A DNA stretch of 64,000 nucleotides, taken from NCBI RefSeq assembly GCF_025787225.1, contig NZ_CP090958.1, forward strand, positions 1,703,856 through 1,767,855. Reading direction: 5' to 3'. Within the stretch, counting starts at the first letter, position 1; every line of letters starts with the position of its first letter. Of this stretch, positions 20,726 to 29,904 are shown one piece after another. Made by a program: the position numbers and the translations under genes. The notes beneath the pieces are model-generated. The model was not told the DNA's origin and searched no databases. It saw nothing but the letters and a program-made list of their open reading frames with translations. This stretch comes from Saxibacter everestensis (GTDB lineage: Bacteria; Actinomycetota; Actinomycetes; Actinomycetales; Brevibacteriaceae).

Positions 20726-21648
20726 TCACGCCCCAGATCACGGTGCACTATCGAGGCGTTAAGAGATTTGAGCTTGTCGAGCCGGCGTCCGAGTTCGACC
20801 GCGATTGCGACCGAGCGATGCTTTCCGCCGGTGCAGCCAATCGCAATCGTGGCGTACCGGCGATTCTCCCGAAGGTAGCCTTCGATAACCGGTTCGAGTG
20901 CCGCCTCGTAGCGGCTGATGAAGGTGTCCGCGCCGTTCTGGCCGAGCACGAAGTCACTGACCGGCTGGTCCGTTCCCCGCAGATCCCGCAGATGGGGCAG
21001 CCAGTAGGGATTGGGCAGGAACCGCACATCGGCGACATGGTCGGCATCGACCGGGATCCCGTACTTGAACCCGAAGCTCATCACCGTCAGCCGCAGCGAC
21101 GGACTGTCGGAATCACCGAAAGCGTCGGTCACCGCGCGGGCGAGTTCATGAACGTTCAGCCCGGTCGTGTCGATCAGTAGGTCTGCGCTGGCCCGGATTT
21201 CGGCCACCAGGTCGCGCTCATTGGTGATGCCGTCGAGAATTCTTCCCTCGCCCTGCAGGGGATGCGGTCGACGGACGGACTCGAACCGGCGTACGAGCGC
21301 CTCGTCCGATGAATCGAGAAAGAGCACCCGCAGGGTCACGCCCTGATCGCGGAGCTCCCTTAGCGAAGGAGCGAGGTCGGAGTAGAGCGAGCGGCCGCGC
21401 ACGTCGACGACGACGGCGAGCTTTGGCAGCGCACCGTCGGCCCGGCCGACCAGCTCGGCGAGCGGCTTGAGCATCTGCGGCGGAAGGTTATCGACGACAT
21501 ACCAGCCGAGGTCTTCGAGAACGTTGGCCGCGGTTGTCCGGCCCGCCCCGGACATTCCGGTGACGATGAGTACTTCGGGCCCGTTACCGGGAGGACGGGA
21601 TGAACCCGACGTGCTCCCAGCGCTGAGCGTGCCACCAAGGGACGTCAT
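20722..21648 (-). CDS. rapZ: RapZ-family nucleotide-binding protein
   Basis: P-loop protein; in E. coli an adaptor controlling glmZ sRNA decay and amino-sugar synthesis, in actinobacteria of unclear role. 308 residues from ATG 21648, chosen because GGGGAGG lies about seven bases upstream; an upstream in-frame start at 21666 lies before this site. Walker [42 protein letters not shown], and C-terminal [16 protein letters not shown], the phosphosugar-binding domain. Overlaps yvcK; 95 bp after uvrC. Confidence 0.95.
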   Translation of the reverse strand: MTSLGGTLSAGSTSGSSRPPGNGPEVLIVTGMSGAGRTTAANVLEDLGWYVVDNLPPQMLKPLAELVGRADGALPKLAVVVDVRGRSLYSDLAPSLRELRDQGVTLRVLFLDSSDEALVRRFESVRRPHPLQGEGRILDGITNERDLVAEIRASADLLIDTTGLNVHELARAVTDAFGDSDSPSLRLTVMSFGFKYGIPVDADHVADVRFLPNPYWLPHLRDLRGTDQPVSDFVLGQNGADTFISRYEAALEPVIEGYLRENRRYATIAIGCTGGKHRSVAIAVELGRRLDKLKSLNASIVHRDLGRE

Positions 21649-21743
21649 TCTGGTTCCTCCCCGCATTGAAGACCCGACAACCGAGATCTACTACCTCAAC
21701 TGTAGCCAGTCGTACCCACTGTCCGCGCCTCGCCCGGGCCGCG

Positions 21744-24086
21744 CTACCCAGCCTGGGCTGTGTTGCTGGCCCGGGCTGTGTTGGTGACCTGGGGCTTGTT
21801 GCTCGGGCCAGCCGTCTCGGCAGGGTTAGCTGTGTCGTTCGGGTCAATGGCGTCGTTGGCCTCAACCGTGTCGGCCGGGCTGGCCGCATCAGCCGTGTCG
21901 TCCGGCTCAGCGGTGCTGTTCGGGTCAACATGACCGTTGGCCTCAGCGGTGTCAGCCGAGTTAGCCGTGTCGTCCGGCTCAGCGGTGCTGTTCGGGCCAG
22001 CCGTCTCGGCAGGGTTAGCTGTGTCGTTCGGGTCAATGGCGTCGTTGGCCTCAGCCGTGTCTGAACGAAGCGCTACAGAGATCGCTTCCGCAAGCTTCGG
22101 GCCGATGCCCTCGACTGCTGTAATTGCTTCGGGTGTTGCCGCACGAATCTTCTTCACGGACCCGAAGTGTTTCAGCAGTGCCTTCTGCCGGGACGCGCCG
22201 AGCCCCGGCACATCATCCAATGAACTACGGGTCATGGCTGTGCTGCGCCGTTTGCGGTGGAAACTGATTGCGAAGCGATGCGCCTCGTCGCGGAGGCGCT
22301 GGAGCAGGTAGAGCCCCTCACTGCCTCGCGGCAGGATTAGCGGGAACTCGTCATCGGGAACCCAGACCTCCTCAAGCCGCTTGGCCAGCCCGCAAATTGC
22401 GACGTCGGTTATGCCGAGATCGCTGAGTGCCCGCACCGCCGCCGCCACCTGTGGCGGCCCACCATCGACCACTAGCAGGTTGGGCGGATAAGCGAAGCGC
22501 TTTGCCATGCCCCGTTCGGCCGGTGAATCGATTTCCTCGACCGCCGCCGCAGCAATAGCGACCCGGCTGATCCCACTGGCCGAGTCGTCGGCGGCTGAGC
22601 CGGCATCGGAGGAATCGGCAGTCGACTGCTCGCTCGCGAGTTCTGCTGCCCGGGTCTCAGCGTCGGCCTCCGCCGCCATGACATTCTGTTCGTTCTCCAG
22701 GTAGCGGCTGAAGCGTCGGGAAAGCACGTCGTACATGCTCGCCGTGTCGTCCCTGGCCGCCTCGTTACGGACAATAAAGCGGCGGTACTCGGACTTCCGC
22801 GCCATCCCGTCCTCGAAAACAACCATCGAGGCGACCACATTGCTGCCCTGGGTGTGCGAAACGTCGAAGCACTCGATCCGCAACGGTGCGTCATCGAGGC
22901 CGAGAGCCTCCTGAATCTCCTGCAGCGCCTGGCTGCGGTTCGTCAGGTCTCCGGCGCGGCGGGTCTTGTGCAACACCAGTGCGTGCTTGGCGTTCTGCTC
23001 GACGGTTTCCATCAGGTTTCGCTTGTCGCCGCGCTGCGGGATCCTGATATCAACCTTGGCGCCCCGGCGCTGGCTCAGCCAGGCCACCACTTCGTTCGCG
23101 TCCGGCGGCAGGTGCGGAACCAGTACCTCCCGGGGAATCGATTCCGCCTCCGCCTCGCCGTATACCTGCTGCAGCAAGTGTTCGACCAACTCCGCCGGAC
23201 TGGCATCCTCGACTCGCTCCACGACCCAGCCGCGCTGACCCCGGATCCTGCCTTGCCGGACGTGGAAGACCTGCACAGCGGCTTCGAGCTCATCGTCGGC
23301 GACGGCGAAGATATCGGCGTCGGTTGAATCGTTGAGTACGACAGCGCTCTTGTTCAGGACCTTCTTCAGGGCGTCGAGATCATCCCGGAGCCGGGCTGCG
23401 CCCTCGAAATCAAGCTCCGCGGCGGCTTCCTTCATCCGGCGTTCCAGCTGCCCGATGAATTTGCCCGTTTGCCCGCCCATGAAGGCACTGAAATCGTCGG
23501 CCAGCGTGCGGTGATCCTCCGGGCTGATCCTTCCCACGCACGGAGCCGCGCACTTGTCGATGTAGCCCAGCAGGCACGGACGGTTCGCACGCTGCGCGCG
23601 CTTGAATACGCCCGGTGAACAGGTTCGGATCGGGAATACTCGCAGCAACAGGTCCAGTGTCTCCCGAATCGCCCAAACATGCGTGTACGGCCCGAAGTAT
23701 TTGACCCCCTTCTTCTTTGCGCCACGCATTACCTGGGCGCGGGGGAACTCGTCGCCGAGTGTGACAGCGAGGTACGGATAGGATTTGTCGTCGCGGAACT
23801 TTACGTTGAACCGCGGCTCGAACTCCTTGATCCAGGTGTATTCCAGTTGCAGCGCTTCGACCTCGCTGGATACCACGGTCCATTCGACTGAGGCGGCCGT
23901 GGTGACCATGGACTGGGTTCGGGGATGCATTCCGGCCAGGTTGGCGAAATAGGAGGTCAGCCGGGAGCGAAGGTTCTTCGCCTTGCCCACGTAAATGACG
24001 CGACGATGCGAATCCCTGAATCTGTACACCCCCGGCAGATTCGGGATCTCCCCGGTCTTGGGACGATAGGTCTGCGGGTCAGCCAC
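21744..24086 (-). CDS. uvrC: Excinuclease ABC subunit C with extended low-complexity tail
   Basis: Nuclease subunit of nucleotide excision repair that cuts both sides of a lesion after UvrB loading. 780 residues from GTG 24086. Domains: GIY-YIG nuclease (GVYRF...[14 protein letters not shown], residues about 19-43), cysteine cluster, UVR motif (about 205-235), RNase H-like C-terminal nuclease ([20 protein letters not shown]) and tandem HhH ([26 protein letters not shown]). An Ala/Ser/Asp-rich insert lies inside the second nuclease. The last ~90 residues are an acidic Thr/Asn/Ala/Asp-rich repeat tail absent from typical UvrC. The start overlaps the HAD stop by eight bases, so the much longer open frame to 24389 is rejected. 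Confidence 0.95.
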   Translation of the reverse strand: MADPQTYRPKTGEIPNLPGVYRFRDSHRRVIYVGKAKNLRSRLTSYFANLAGMHPRTQSMVTTAASVEWTVVSSEVEALQLEYTWIKEFEPRFNVKFRDDKSYPYLAVTLGDEFPRAQVMRGAKKKGVKYFGPYTHVWAIRETLDLLLRVFPIRTCSPGVFKRAQRANRPCLLGYIDKCAAPCVGRISPEDHRTLADDFSAFMGGQTGKFIGQLERRMKEAAAELDFEGAARLRDDLDALKKVLNKSAVVLNDSTDADIFAVADDELEAAVQVFHVRQGRIRGQRGWVVERVEDASPAELVEHLLQQVYGEAEAESIPREVLVPHLPPDANEVVAWLSQRRGAKVDIRIPQRGDKRNLMETVEQNAKHALVLHKTRRAGDLTNRSQALQEIQEALGLDDAPLRIECFDVSHTQGSNVVASMVVFEDGMARKSEYRRFIVRNEAARDDTASMYDVLSRRFSRYLENEQNVMAAEADAETRAAELASEQSTADSSDAGSAADDSASGISRVAIAAAAVEEIDSPAERGMAKRFAYPPNLLVVDGGPPQVAAAVRALSDLGITDVAICGLAKRLEEVWVPDDEFPLILPRGSEGLYLLQRLRDEAHRFAISFHRKRRSTAMTRSSLDDVPGLGASRQKALLKHFGSVKKIRAATPEAITAVEGIGPKLAEAISVALRSDTAEANDAIDPNDTANPAETAGPNSTAEPDDTANSADTAEANGHVDPNSTAEPDDTADAASPADTVEANDAIDPNDTANPAETAGPSNKPQVTNTARASNTAQAG
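21803..22061 (-). repeat. 70-bp direct repeat pair in the uvrC 3' tail
   Basis: 21803-21872 and 21992-22061 are 70-bp copies with one mismatch, 189 bp apart (63 codons), both in frame. They encode [20 protein letters not shown]-like segments. Shorter related units (gtgtcgtccggctcagcgg) lie between them. Confidence 0.9.
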
Positions 24087-24933
24087 TTGCGCTCGATCCT
24101 GTCTTGTCTTGCAGGCTAGTCTCGTCGTGCAGGCTAGTCTCGTCGTGCAGACTGGCCTCGCCGTGCAGGCTGGCCGCGTCGTGCAGACTGGCTTCGTCGT
24201 GCCGGCTGGCCTCGTCATGCAGGCGGGTTTCGTCGTGCAGCTGAGGGAACCGCGCAGCCAGGATTGCCGCAAGTTCGTCCGCATCGCCGGCAATGGCCAC
24301 GGCGCCTGCGGATTCAAGTTCGCCCGCCGCCGCGAAACCCCAGCCGACACCCACGCAATCCAGACCGTGCTCGGCCGCGCCAGACACATCGTGCCGGCGA
24401 TCGCCGATCATCACGGCGTCCCGGGCATCCGACAGCGAGTACTGGCCAAGCACCGCAGCAATCACATCCGCCTTCGTCCGCGGCGCTCCATCGACGACAT
24501 CACCTTCCACCAGGTCGAAGATATCGAGACCGCCATGCATCTGCAGAATCTGCACGGCGAACTGCCGGAGCTTCGAGGTAGCTACCGCAACGATTGCGCC
24601 GCGGGACCGCAGCTCCCGGGCAAGGTCAAGCACCCCTGGATACAGGCTCGTCGCCGCCGGTCCGTGCTCCGAGAAGTACGCCCGGTAATACTCCGCGCCT
24701 CGGGCTGCGAGTTCCGGAGTCATCCCGGGCAGACTCAGCAGATTCTGCAACAGCGGCGGCCCGACGAAGCTACACAGCACGGCTGCGTCAGGTTCTGGCC
24801 GGCCGAGTTCGCGCAGCGCATGGAGCATCCCCGCAGCAATCCCCTGGCCCGGGTCGGCGATAGTGCCATCCAGGTCGAAGAGAATCAGCGGACGTTCGGC
24901 ACTGATCGTCGTCTGCAGCGCACGCAGCGTCAC
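24079..24933 (-). CDS. HAD-family hydrolase with repeat C-terminus
   Basis: Haloacid-dehalogenase-type phosphatase resembling phosphoglycolate phosphatases. 284 residues. Motif [11 protein letters not shown] (residues about 18-27), motif [10 protein letters not shown], motif [18 protein letters not shown], and a helical cap. The ordinary fold ends near residue 230; then come LHDE(T/A)S hexapeptide repeats. The GTG start overlaps the uvrA stop (GTGA) and the end overlaps uvrC. It is therefore translationally coupled between two excision-repair genes, suggesting, by inference only, clean-up of a sugar- or nucleotide-phosphate by-product of repair. Confidence 0.9.
   Translation of the reverse strand: MTLRALQTTISAERPLILFDLDGTIADPGQGIAAGMLHALRELGRPEPDAAVLCSFVGPPLLQNLLSLPGMTPELAARGAEYYRAYFSEHGPAATSLYPGVLDLARELRSRGAIVAVATSKLRQFAVQILQMHGGLDIFDLVEGDVVDGAPRTKADVIAAVLGQYSLSDARDAVMIGDRRHDVSGAAEHGLDCVGVGWGFAAAGELESAGAVAIAGDADELAAILAARFPQLHDETRLHDEASRHDEASLHDAASLHGEASLHDETSLHDETSLQDKTGSSASG
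24111..24236 (-). repeat. 18-bp tandem array, seven units, in the HAD 3' end
   Basis: Seven consecutive 18-bp units from 24111; the first two are identical (gcaggctagtctcgtcgt) and the others differ at one to four bases. In frame on the minus strand they encode hexapeptides of type LHDETS. The array ends about 25 bp before the uvrC start region. Confidence 0.93.
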
Positions 24934-27905
24934 GCCAGGACCTCCGCGAGGAACTTGCCGGTGTAGCTGCCCGCAACTTTGGCAACCTCCTCCGGGGTCC
25001 CCTCGGCGATAATCCTTCCACCTCCACGTCCGCCCTCGGGACCGAGATCGATAACGTGGTCTGCATTCGCAATCACGTCGAGGTTGTGCTCGATCACCAG
25101 CACGGTATTCCCCTTGTCGACGAGTCCCTGCAACACAATCAGCAGCTTTCTGATGTCCTCGAAGTGCAATCCGGTTGTCGGCTCGTCAAGAACGTACACA
25201 GAGCGACCGTTTGATCGTTTCTGCAGCTCGCTCGCCAGCTTCACCCGCTGAGCTTCTCCGCCGGAAAGCGTTGTTGCCGGCTGGCCAAGCCGCACATAAC
25301 CGAGACCGACGGAAACCAGCGTCTTCAGGTGCCGGGCGATCGGCGGCACGGCAGCGAAGAACTCCGAGGCCTCCTCGATCGGCATGTTGAGCACATCGGC
25401 AATGGTCTTCCCCTTGAAATGGACTTCAAGGGTCTCCCGGTTGTACCTCGCGCCATGGCACACCTCGCAGGGTACATAGACGTCGGGAAGGAAGTTCATC
25501 TCAATCTTCAGAGTTCCGTCGCCCTTACACGCCTCACAACGGCCGCCTTTGACATTGAACGAGAACCGTCCAGGCAAGTAGCCGCGCACCTTAGCCTCGG
25601 TTGTCTCAGCGAACAACTTGCGCATGTGGTCGAAGACACCGGTATAGGTCGCCGGATTGGATCGCGGTGTGCGGCCAATCGGGCTTTGGTCGACGTGGAC
25701 CACCTTGTCCAGATGCTCCAGGCCTTTTACCGCCTTATGCCGGCCCGGCACCCGGGAAGCGCCATTGAGCTGGTTGGCCAGCGTTGTGTAGAGGATGTCA
25801 TTGACCAGGGTTGACTTCCCCGAACCAGAAACTCCGGTAATCGCCGTCAGCACGCCGAGCGGAAATTCCGCCGTGACGTTCTGCAGGTTGTTCTCATGGG
25901 CCCCGGTCACCACCAGTCGGCGGTTGGCATCCTTGGCCCGTCGTTTCTCCGGAACCGGAATGCTGCGCCGCTTGGATAGATATGCCCCGGTCAGTGACCG
26001 TTCCGCCTCGAGCAGTCCTGGAACCGGGCCCGAGTACACGACTTCTCCGCCGTGCTCACCAGCGCCCGGCCCGATGTCTACGATCCAGTCGGCGATGTTG
26101 ATCGTGTCCTCGTCGTGTTCGACCACGATCAGCGTGTTGCCAAGGTCGCGCAGCCGGGTCAACGTGTCGATCAGCCGGTGATTGTCGCGCTGATGCAGTC
26201 CGATTGACGGCTCATCCAGCACGTACAACACGCCAACAAGTCCGGATCCGATCTGGGTGGCCAACCGGATCCGCTGCGCCTCCCCGCCGGAGAGCGAGCC
26301 GGAGGGCCGATTCAGGGAGAGATACTCCAGCCCGACATCCAGGAGGAAGCCGAGGCGCGCATGGATTTCCTTCATAACCTGGGCGGCGATCTTCGTATCA
26401 CGCTCGGAAAATGCTATGTCGGCGAGGAAACGCGCCGACTCGTCCAGCGGCATGGCACACACATCCGCGATCGACTTTCCGCCGACCAGAACGGCCAGCG
26501 ACTCAGGTCGCAGCCGGGTGCCGTTGCAGACCGGGCACGGGATCTGCCGCATGTAGCCTTCATACCGCTCCCGGGCATAATCCGACTCGGTCTCGGAGTG
26601 CTTCCGGTGGATGTACGGTGACACACCTTCGAAACCGGTTGTGTATGAGCGTTCCCGGCCGAACCTATTCCGGTACTGGACGTGAACCTTATAGTCCTTG
26701 CCGACCAGGATGGCGTTCCGCTGACGTTTCGTGAGGTCCTTCCACGGCGTTGTCATCTCGAAGCCGAGTTCCTCGGCAAGACCAGTCAGCAACCGGTTGA
26801 AGTACTCGGCCGTGCCCGGACCGATCGACCAGGGCACGATCGCGCCCTCGATAATGCTGAGCTCGTCATTTGGCACGATGAGCGTCTCATCAACTTCCAG
26901 CCGAGTACCGATACCGACGCACTCCGGACAGGCTCCGAACGGGGAGTTGAAGGAAAACGTGCGCGGCTCGATCTCGTCCAACGCCAACGGGTGCTCGTTC
27001 GGGCAGGCCATGTGTTCCGAGAACTGGCGCTCCCGGTGTGGCGACTCCGCTTCAATGTCAACGAAGTCGGCTACCAGTTGCCCGCCGGCCAGGCCAAGAG
27101 CGGTCTCCACCGAGTCGGTGAGTCGCTGCCGGGCGGACTTCTTCACAGCGAGCCGATCAACCACAACACTGATGGTGTGCTTGATCTGCTTCTCCAGTTT
27201 CGGCGGGCTCGACAATTGCACGAGCTCACCGTCGACGATCGCCCGGGCGTAACCCTTGGACTGCAACTCGGCGAAGACATCGACGAATTCGCCCTTGCGC
27301 GCCCGCACTATCGGGGCCAGCAGCTGGAACCGGGTCCCATCCTCCATCGCCAGCAGCTGATCGACGATTTGCTGCGGCGTCTGCCGGGTGATCGGCTCAC
27401 CGCAGACCGGACAGTGCGGTTTACCGGCACGGGCCCAGAGCAGGCGGAGATAGTCGTATACCTCGGTGATCGTGCCGACGGTTGACCGTGGGTTGCGGCT
27501 GGTCGATTTCTGGTCGATGGATACAGCGGGAGACAGTCCTTCGATGAAATCGACGTCCGGCTTGTCCATCTGGCCGAGGAACTGCCGCGCGTAGGCCGAC
27601 AGCGACTCGACGTAGCGGCGCTGGCCTTCGGCAAAGATCGTGTCGAATGCCAGCGAGGATTTTCCGGAGCCGGAGAGCCCGGTGAAGACGACGAGTGCAT
27701 CTCGCGGGATGTCGATGTTGATATTCCGCAGGTTGTGTTCCCGGGCGCCACGGACCGAAAGCGTGTCGGTCAGCGATCCGGCCTGCGAAGGAACCGGCAG
27801 CGTTGACTCAGCTGCTGAGCCAGCTAATGATTGGGCCGATTCCACGAATGCTGCGGGTCCTCCGGCAGGGCCCGCGGCAGCTATTGTGCGCTTCTTAGTA
27901 GTCAC
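24930..27905 (-). CDS. uvrA: Excinuclease ABC subunit A
   Basis: Damage-sensing ATPase of nucleotide excision repair. 991 residues with two ABC modules: Walker [10 protein letters not shown] (about 75-83) and GVSGSGKST, signature motifs [15 protein letters not shown] and [14 protein letters not shown], and two zinc-finger modules (CPVCGEPI...; CEACKGDG...CEVC). The N-terminus is about 45 residues longer than in E. coli. GTG 27905 is supported by a promoter whose -10 box lies exactly six bases before it, implying a leaderless transcript. HAD and uvrC follow with overlapping codons. Confidence 0.97.
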   Translation of the reverse strand: MTTKKRTIAAAGPAGGPAAFVESAQSLAGSAAESTLPVPSQAGSLTDTLSVRGAREHNLRNINIDIPRDALVVFTGLSGSGKSSLAFDTIFAEGQRRYVESLSAYARQFLGQMDKPDVDFIEGLSPAVSIDQKSTSRNPRSTVGTITEVYDYLRLLWARAGKPHCPVCGEPITRQTPQQIVDQLLAMEDGTRFQLLAPIVRARKGEFVDVFAELQSKGYARAIVDGELVQLSSPPKLEKQIKHTISVVVDRLAVKKSARQRLTDSVETALGLAGGQLVADFVDIEAESPHRERQFSEHMACPNEHPLALDEIEPRTFSFNSPFGACPECVGIGTRLEVDETLIVPNDELSIIEGAIVPWSIGPGTAEYFNRLLTGLAEELGFEMTTPWKDLTKRQRNAILVGKDYKVHVQYRNRFGRERSYTTGFEGVSPYIHRKHSETESDYARERYEGYMRQIPCPVCNGTRLRPESLAVLVGGKSIADVCAMPLDESARFLADIAFSERDTKIAAQVMKEIHARLGFLLDVGLEYLSLNRPSGSLSGGEAQRIRLATQIGSGLVGVLYVLDEPSIGLHQRDNHRLIDTLTRLRDLGNTLIVVEHDEDTINIADWIVDIGPGAGEHGGEVVYSGPVPGLLEAERSLTGAYLSKRRSIPVPEKRRAKDANRRLVVTGAHENNLQNVTAEFPLGVLTAITGVSGSGKSTLVNDILYTTLANQLNGASRVPGRHKAVKGLEHLDKVVHVDQSPIGRTPRSNPATYTGVFDHMRKLFAETTEAKVRGYLPGRFSFNVKGGRCEACKGDGTLKIEMNFLPDVYVPCEVCHGARYNRETLEVHFKGKTIADVLNMPIEEASEFFAAVPPIARHLKTLVSVGLGYVRLGQPATTLSGGEAQRVKLASELQKRSNGRSVYVLDEPTTGLHFEDIRKLLIVLQGLVDKGNTVLVIEHNLDVIANADHVIDLGPEGGRGGGRIIAEGTPEEVAKVAGSYTGKFLAEVLA

Positions 27906-27911
27906 GGTTCC

Positions 27912-27934
27912 ACTCTATGACGCGGCACTGACAG
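27912..27934 (-). promoter_or_regulatory. PafBC/RecA-NDp-type promoter of uvrA
   Basis: On the minus strand: CTGTCAGTG (27934-27926), eight bases, then TAGAGT (27917-27912), then six bases and the GTG start. It matches the mycobacterial LexA-independent DNA-damage consensus tTGTCRgtg-N8-TAnnnT. The same architecture precedes uvrB. Confidence 0.8.
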
Positions 27935-27957
27935 TCACCGAAAGATGAGTCCGTGCT

Positions 27958-27963
27958 TACACT
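27958..27963 (+). promoter_or_regulatory. -10 element of the metallo-beta-lactamase-fold gene
   Basis: TACACT ends exactly six bases before the ATG at 27970, so transcription should begin at or beside the start codon. The 64-bp gap holds this promoter and the divergent uvrA promoter. Confidence 0.6.
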
Positions 27964-27969
27964 CTAGTC

Positions 27970-28674
27970 ATGACTGAAACAACGAGTAGTGCCGCGACCG
28001 GCGACGGCGATTACACCGGACATGTTGAGCCGATGGGCCCGTCCGCACGACGTGATCTCGGCAATGTTTGCATTGTTAAGGTCAGCGTCTCGGAGCAGGA
28101 CAACAACTGCTACTTCGTGATCGACCGGATCAGCAGCTCAGCAGTCATTATCGACGCTGCGGATAATGCCGACCGGATTCTCGAGGCGTTGTCCGCGCAG
28201 GGCGTGGAAGCCAGGAAAGTCGAGCTTCTCGTCACCACCCACCAGCACTGGGACCACCACAGGGCGCTGCCCGAACTTGTCGAGGCGACGGCAGGACGCA
28301 CAATGGCCGGCGCAGAGGACGCGGATGCCCTCCCGGTCGGCGTCAACCAGACCCTGCTGCACGGCGATGAGCTGGCTTTCGGCCAGAGCAGCTTCGAGGT
28401 GATTGCGTTACGGGGGCACACTCCGGGATCGGTTGCGCTGCTGTATCGCGATCCAGACGGGACCGCCCACCTGTTCACCGGCGACAGCCTCTTCCCGGGC
28501 GGCCCGGGCAAGACCAACTCGGAACAGGAATTCAATCAGCTGATGGACGATCTGGACGAGCGGGTCTTCGCTGGCCTGCCGGACGACACCTGGATCTATC
28601 CCGGCCACGGCGACGACACAACACTGGGCGCCGAGCGGCCACAGTTGCAGGCTTGGCGGGAACGCGGCTGGTAA
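27970..28674 (+). CDS. Metallo-beta-lactamase-fold hydrolase, glyoxalase II-like
   Basis: 234 residues, cytoplasmic. Metal-binding HQHWDH (His91, His93, Asp95, His96), then LRGHTPGSVALL, FTGDSLFPGGPGKTNS, and a late PGHGDDT histidine: the full glyoxalase II-like metal set. Substrate unknown; thioester hydrolysis is the family norm. It is divergent from uvrA with a 64-bp shared promoter region, an arrangement seen in other actinobacteria including mycobacteria, so a link to damage or electrophile detoxification is plausible but unproven. The transcript appears leaderless. Confidence 0.9.
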   Translation: MTETTSSAATGDGDYTGHVEPMGPSARRDLGNVCIVKVSVSEQDNNCYFVIDRISSSAVIIDAADNADRILEALSAQGVEARKVELLVTTHQHWDHHRALPELVEATAGRTMAGAEDADALPVGVNQTLLHGDELAFGQSSFEVIALRGHTPGSVALLYRDPDGTAHLFTGDSLFPGGPGKTNSEQEFNQLMDDLDERVFAGLPDDTWIYPGHGDDTTLGAERPQLQAWRERGW

Positions 28675-28690
28675 CGCCGGCGGTCCGCCC

Positions 28691-28760
28691 TAATGGCAAT
28701 ACCTGCGGCTTGCCCGCCCCCTTGGTAATGCCCGCTGGCTTGCCCGCAGGCATGCCTGCC
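28691..28760 (+). repeat. Degenerate duplication after the metallo-beta-lactamase-fold gene
   Basis: Two loose copies, about 30-34 bp apart, share taatg and then the exact 11-mer ggcttgcccgc (28707-28717 and 28737-28747). It follows the stop codon within 17 bp. Weak, but of the same kind as the other post-stop repeats in the window. Confidence 0.5.
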
Positions 28761-28800
28761 ACCGCGATAAGCAGTCTCAGCAGCCACAAAGGAATCGACT

Positions 28801-29094
28801 ATGCCTTCGTACCGGGTGTCGCTAGAGATCGGCATAGTTAAGGCCGGCGTCGACCCGGCGACGCTGCTGCCACGAGCTGTAAACAACCTGCAGCAGACGA
28901 CGCTTGTCGAAAGCAATAGCGTCGAGATCGTCGCCGGTGTGCCGATGATCCGGCTACGCTTTCTCGCGCTGCACGACCGTCAGGCCGTCACGCTGGCGGA
29001 CTCGATGCGCGAACACGTTTCCACTCTCGCCAGCACCGGACGGATGGACGTTCTTGCCCGCAGAGGTAATCGCTGGCAGCCCGCCCGACGCTAG
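28801..29094 (+). CDS. Conserved-looking small hypothetical protein, 97 aa
   Basis: No family recognised. ATG 28801 has AAAGGA seven bases upstream, and the frame shows normal high-GC codon use. The sequence has no signal peptide or membrane segment; it alternates strands and a central helix (AVTLADSMREHVSTLAS) and ends basic (RRGNRWQPARR). It follows the metallo-beta-lactamase-fold gene by 126 bp on the same strand. Its stop codon is part of a short duplicated segment. Function cannot be inferred. Confidence 0.65.
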   Translation: MPSYRVSLEIGIVKAGVDPATLLPRAVNNLQQTTLVESNSVEIVAGVPMIRLRFLALHDRQAVTLADSMREHVSTLASTGRMDVLARRGNRWQPARR

Positions 29095-29125
29095 CTCATC
29101 GATCCGCGCCAGCTCATCGATCCGC
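29093..29125 (+). repeat. 15-bp duplication overlapping a stop codon
   Basis: agctcatcgatccgc occurs at 29093-29107 and 29111-29125 (period 18). The first copy includes the last two bases of the TAG stop of the 97-residue gene. Confidence 0.75.
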
Positions 29126-29136
29126 AGGAAACGGCC

Positions 29137-29538
29137 CTAGCCTAGGGGCCCGGGCACGTCGTTTCCGAGCCGCGCGCGCAGCCGGTCAATCTCACGACGC
29201 TGCTTCTTGGTCGGGCGGCCCGATCCCCGGTCCCGAAGCACCGGCAGCGGCACTTCGGTGCGCGGCGGGGGCGGTGGGCTGTTATCGATCAGGCACTCCG
29301 CGGCTGCGCTCGCCGCGACGCGTTTGGTCACCAGGCGGGTGACGACCACGATCCGCTCCACACCGGACTTCCGTACCCGTACCTCATCACCGACCCGCAC
29401 AGCCTGCGCGGCCTTGGCCCGTTCACCGTTAATCCGGACGTGGCCGGCACGACACGCTGCCGTTGCGGCCGACCTCGTCTTGTATAACCGCACGCCCCAG
29501 ATCCAGCTGTCGACACGAGCCTTACCGCCGGGATCCAT
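29137..29538 (-). CDS. S4-domain RNA-binding protein, Hsp15-like
   Basis: 133 residues. The N-terminal half is an S4 fold: VDSWIWGVRLYKTRSAATAACRAG, then VRINGERAK and VRVGDEVRV. In E. coli the relative Hsp15 (HslR) binds free 50S subunits carrying stalled peptidyl-tRNA. The C-terminal half is basic (GRPTKKQRREIDRLRARL) after a proline run. The ATG begins a single-gene unit, convergent with the 97-residue gene. Role in ribosome rescue is inferred from the family. Confidence 0.88.
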   Translation of the reverse strand: MDPGGKARVDSWIWGVRLYKTRSAATAACRAGHVRINGERAKAAQAVRVGDEVRVRKSGVERIVVVTRLVTKRVAASAAAECLIDNSPPPPPRTEVPLPVLRDRGSGRPTKKQRREIDRLRARLGNDVPGPLG

Positions 29539-29607
29539 GCCATAACTCTAGGCACGCACAACGGCGCCGCGAAACAGACAGCCGGGCCCGGCGTGATTCA
29601 AGTGGTC

Positions 29608-29904
29608 TTAGCCGCCGGCAACTGACTGGATCACCTGCACGTCCTGACCCGCGCCAATGACAGTCTTCTCGCCGTCCAGGTTCCGGATGTCCTCGCCATC
29701 GAGATAGAGGTTCACGTAGCGCCGGATCGCCCCCGTCTCATCCCTCAGCCGGCGGTCCAGAATCGGATAGGCTTCGGCAAGCTCATCCAGCAAGCCCTCG
29801 ACAGTCGAGCCCACCGCCAGTGCGACCGTGACGTTCTCCTGGTCACCGATCAGCGCCGTCAGCGTGCGTGGAAGCCGGATCAGCACCTCGTGCGTTTCGC
29901 TCAT
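29608..29904 (-). CDS. MoaD/ThiS-family ubiquitin-like protein
   Basis: 98 residues with a beta-grasp pattern and a free C-terminal Gly-Gly (SVAGG), the feature adenylated and thiocarboxylated in sulfur carriers or conjugated in ubiquitin-like modifiers. Core motifs: VGSTVEGLLDELAEAYP, YVNLYLDGEDIRNLDG, VIGAGQDVQVIQSVAGG-type ending. No molybdopterin, thiamine or cysteine-synthesis genes are nearby. It overlaps the upstream Asp-box propeller gene by ATGA, so the two form one unit. The function of this pair is not established. Confidence 0.9.
   Translation of the reverse strand: MSETHEVLIRLPRTLTALIGDQENVTVALAVGSTVEGLLDELAEAYPILDRRLRDETGAIRRYVNLYLDGEDIRNLDGEKTVIGAGQDVQVIQSVAGG

Noticed and set aside
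24087-24389. N-terminal extension of UvrC by 101 residues
   Set aside because: It is the HAD repeat array read in another frame (Cys/Thr/Arg-rich); the GTG at 24086 gives the standard UvrC N-terminus.
27906-27969. LexA (SOS) box between uvrA and the metallo-beta-lactamase-fold gene
   Set aside because: No GAAC-N4-GTTC-like sequence is present; the PafBC-type motif explains the region better.
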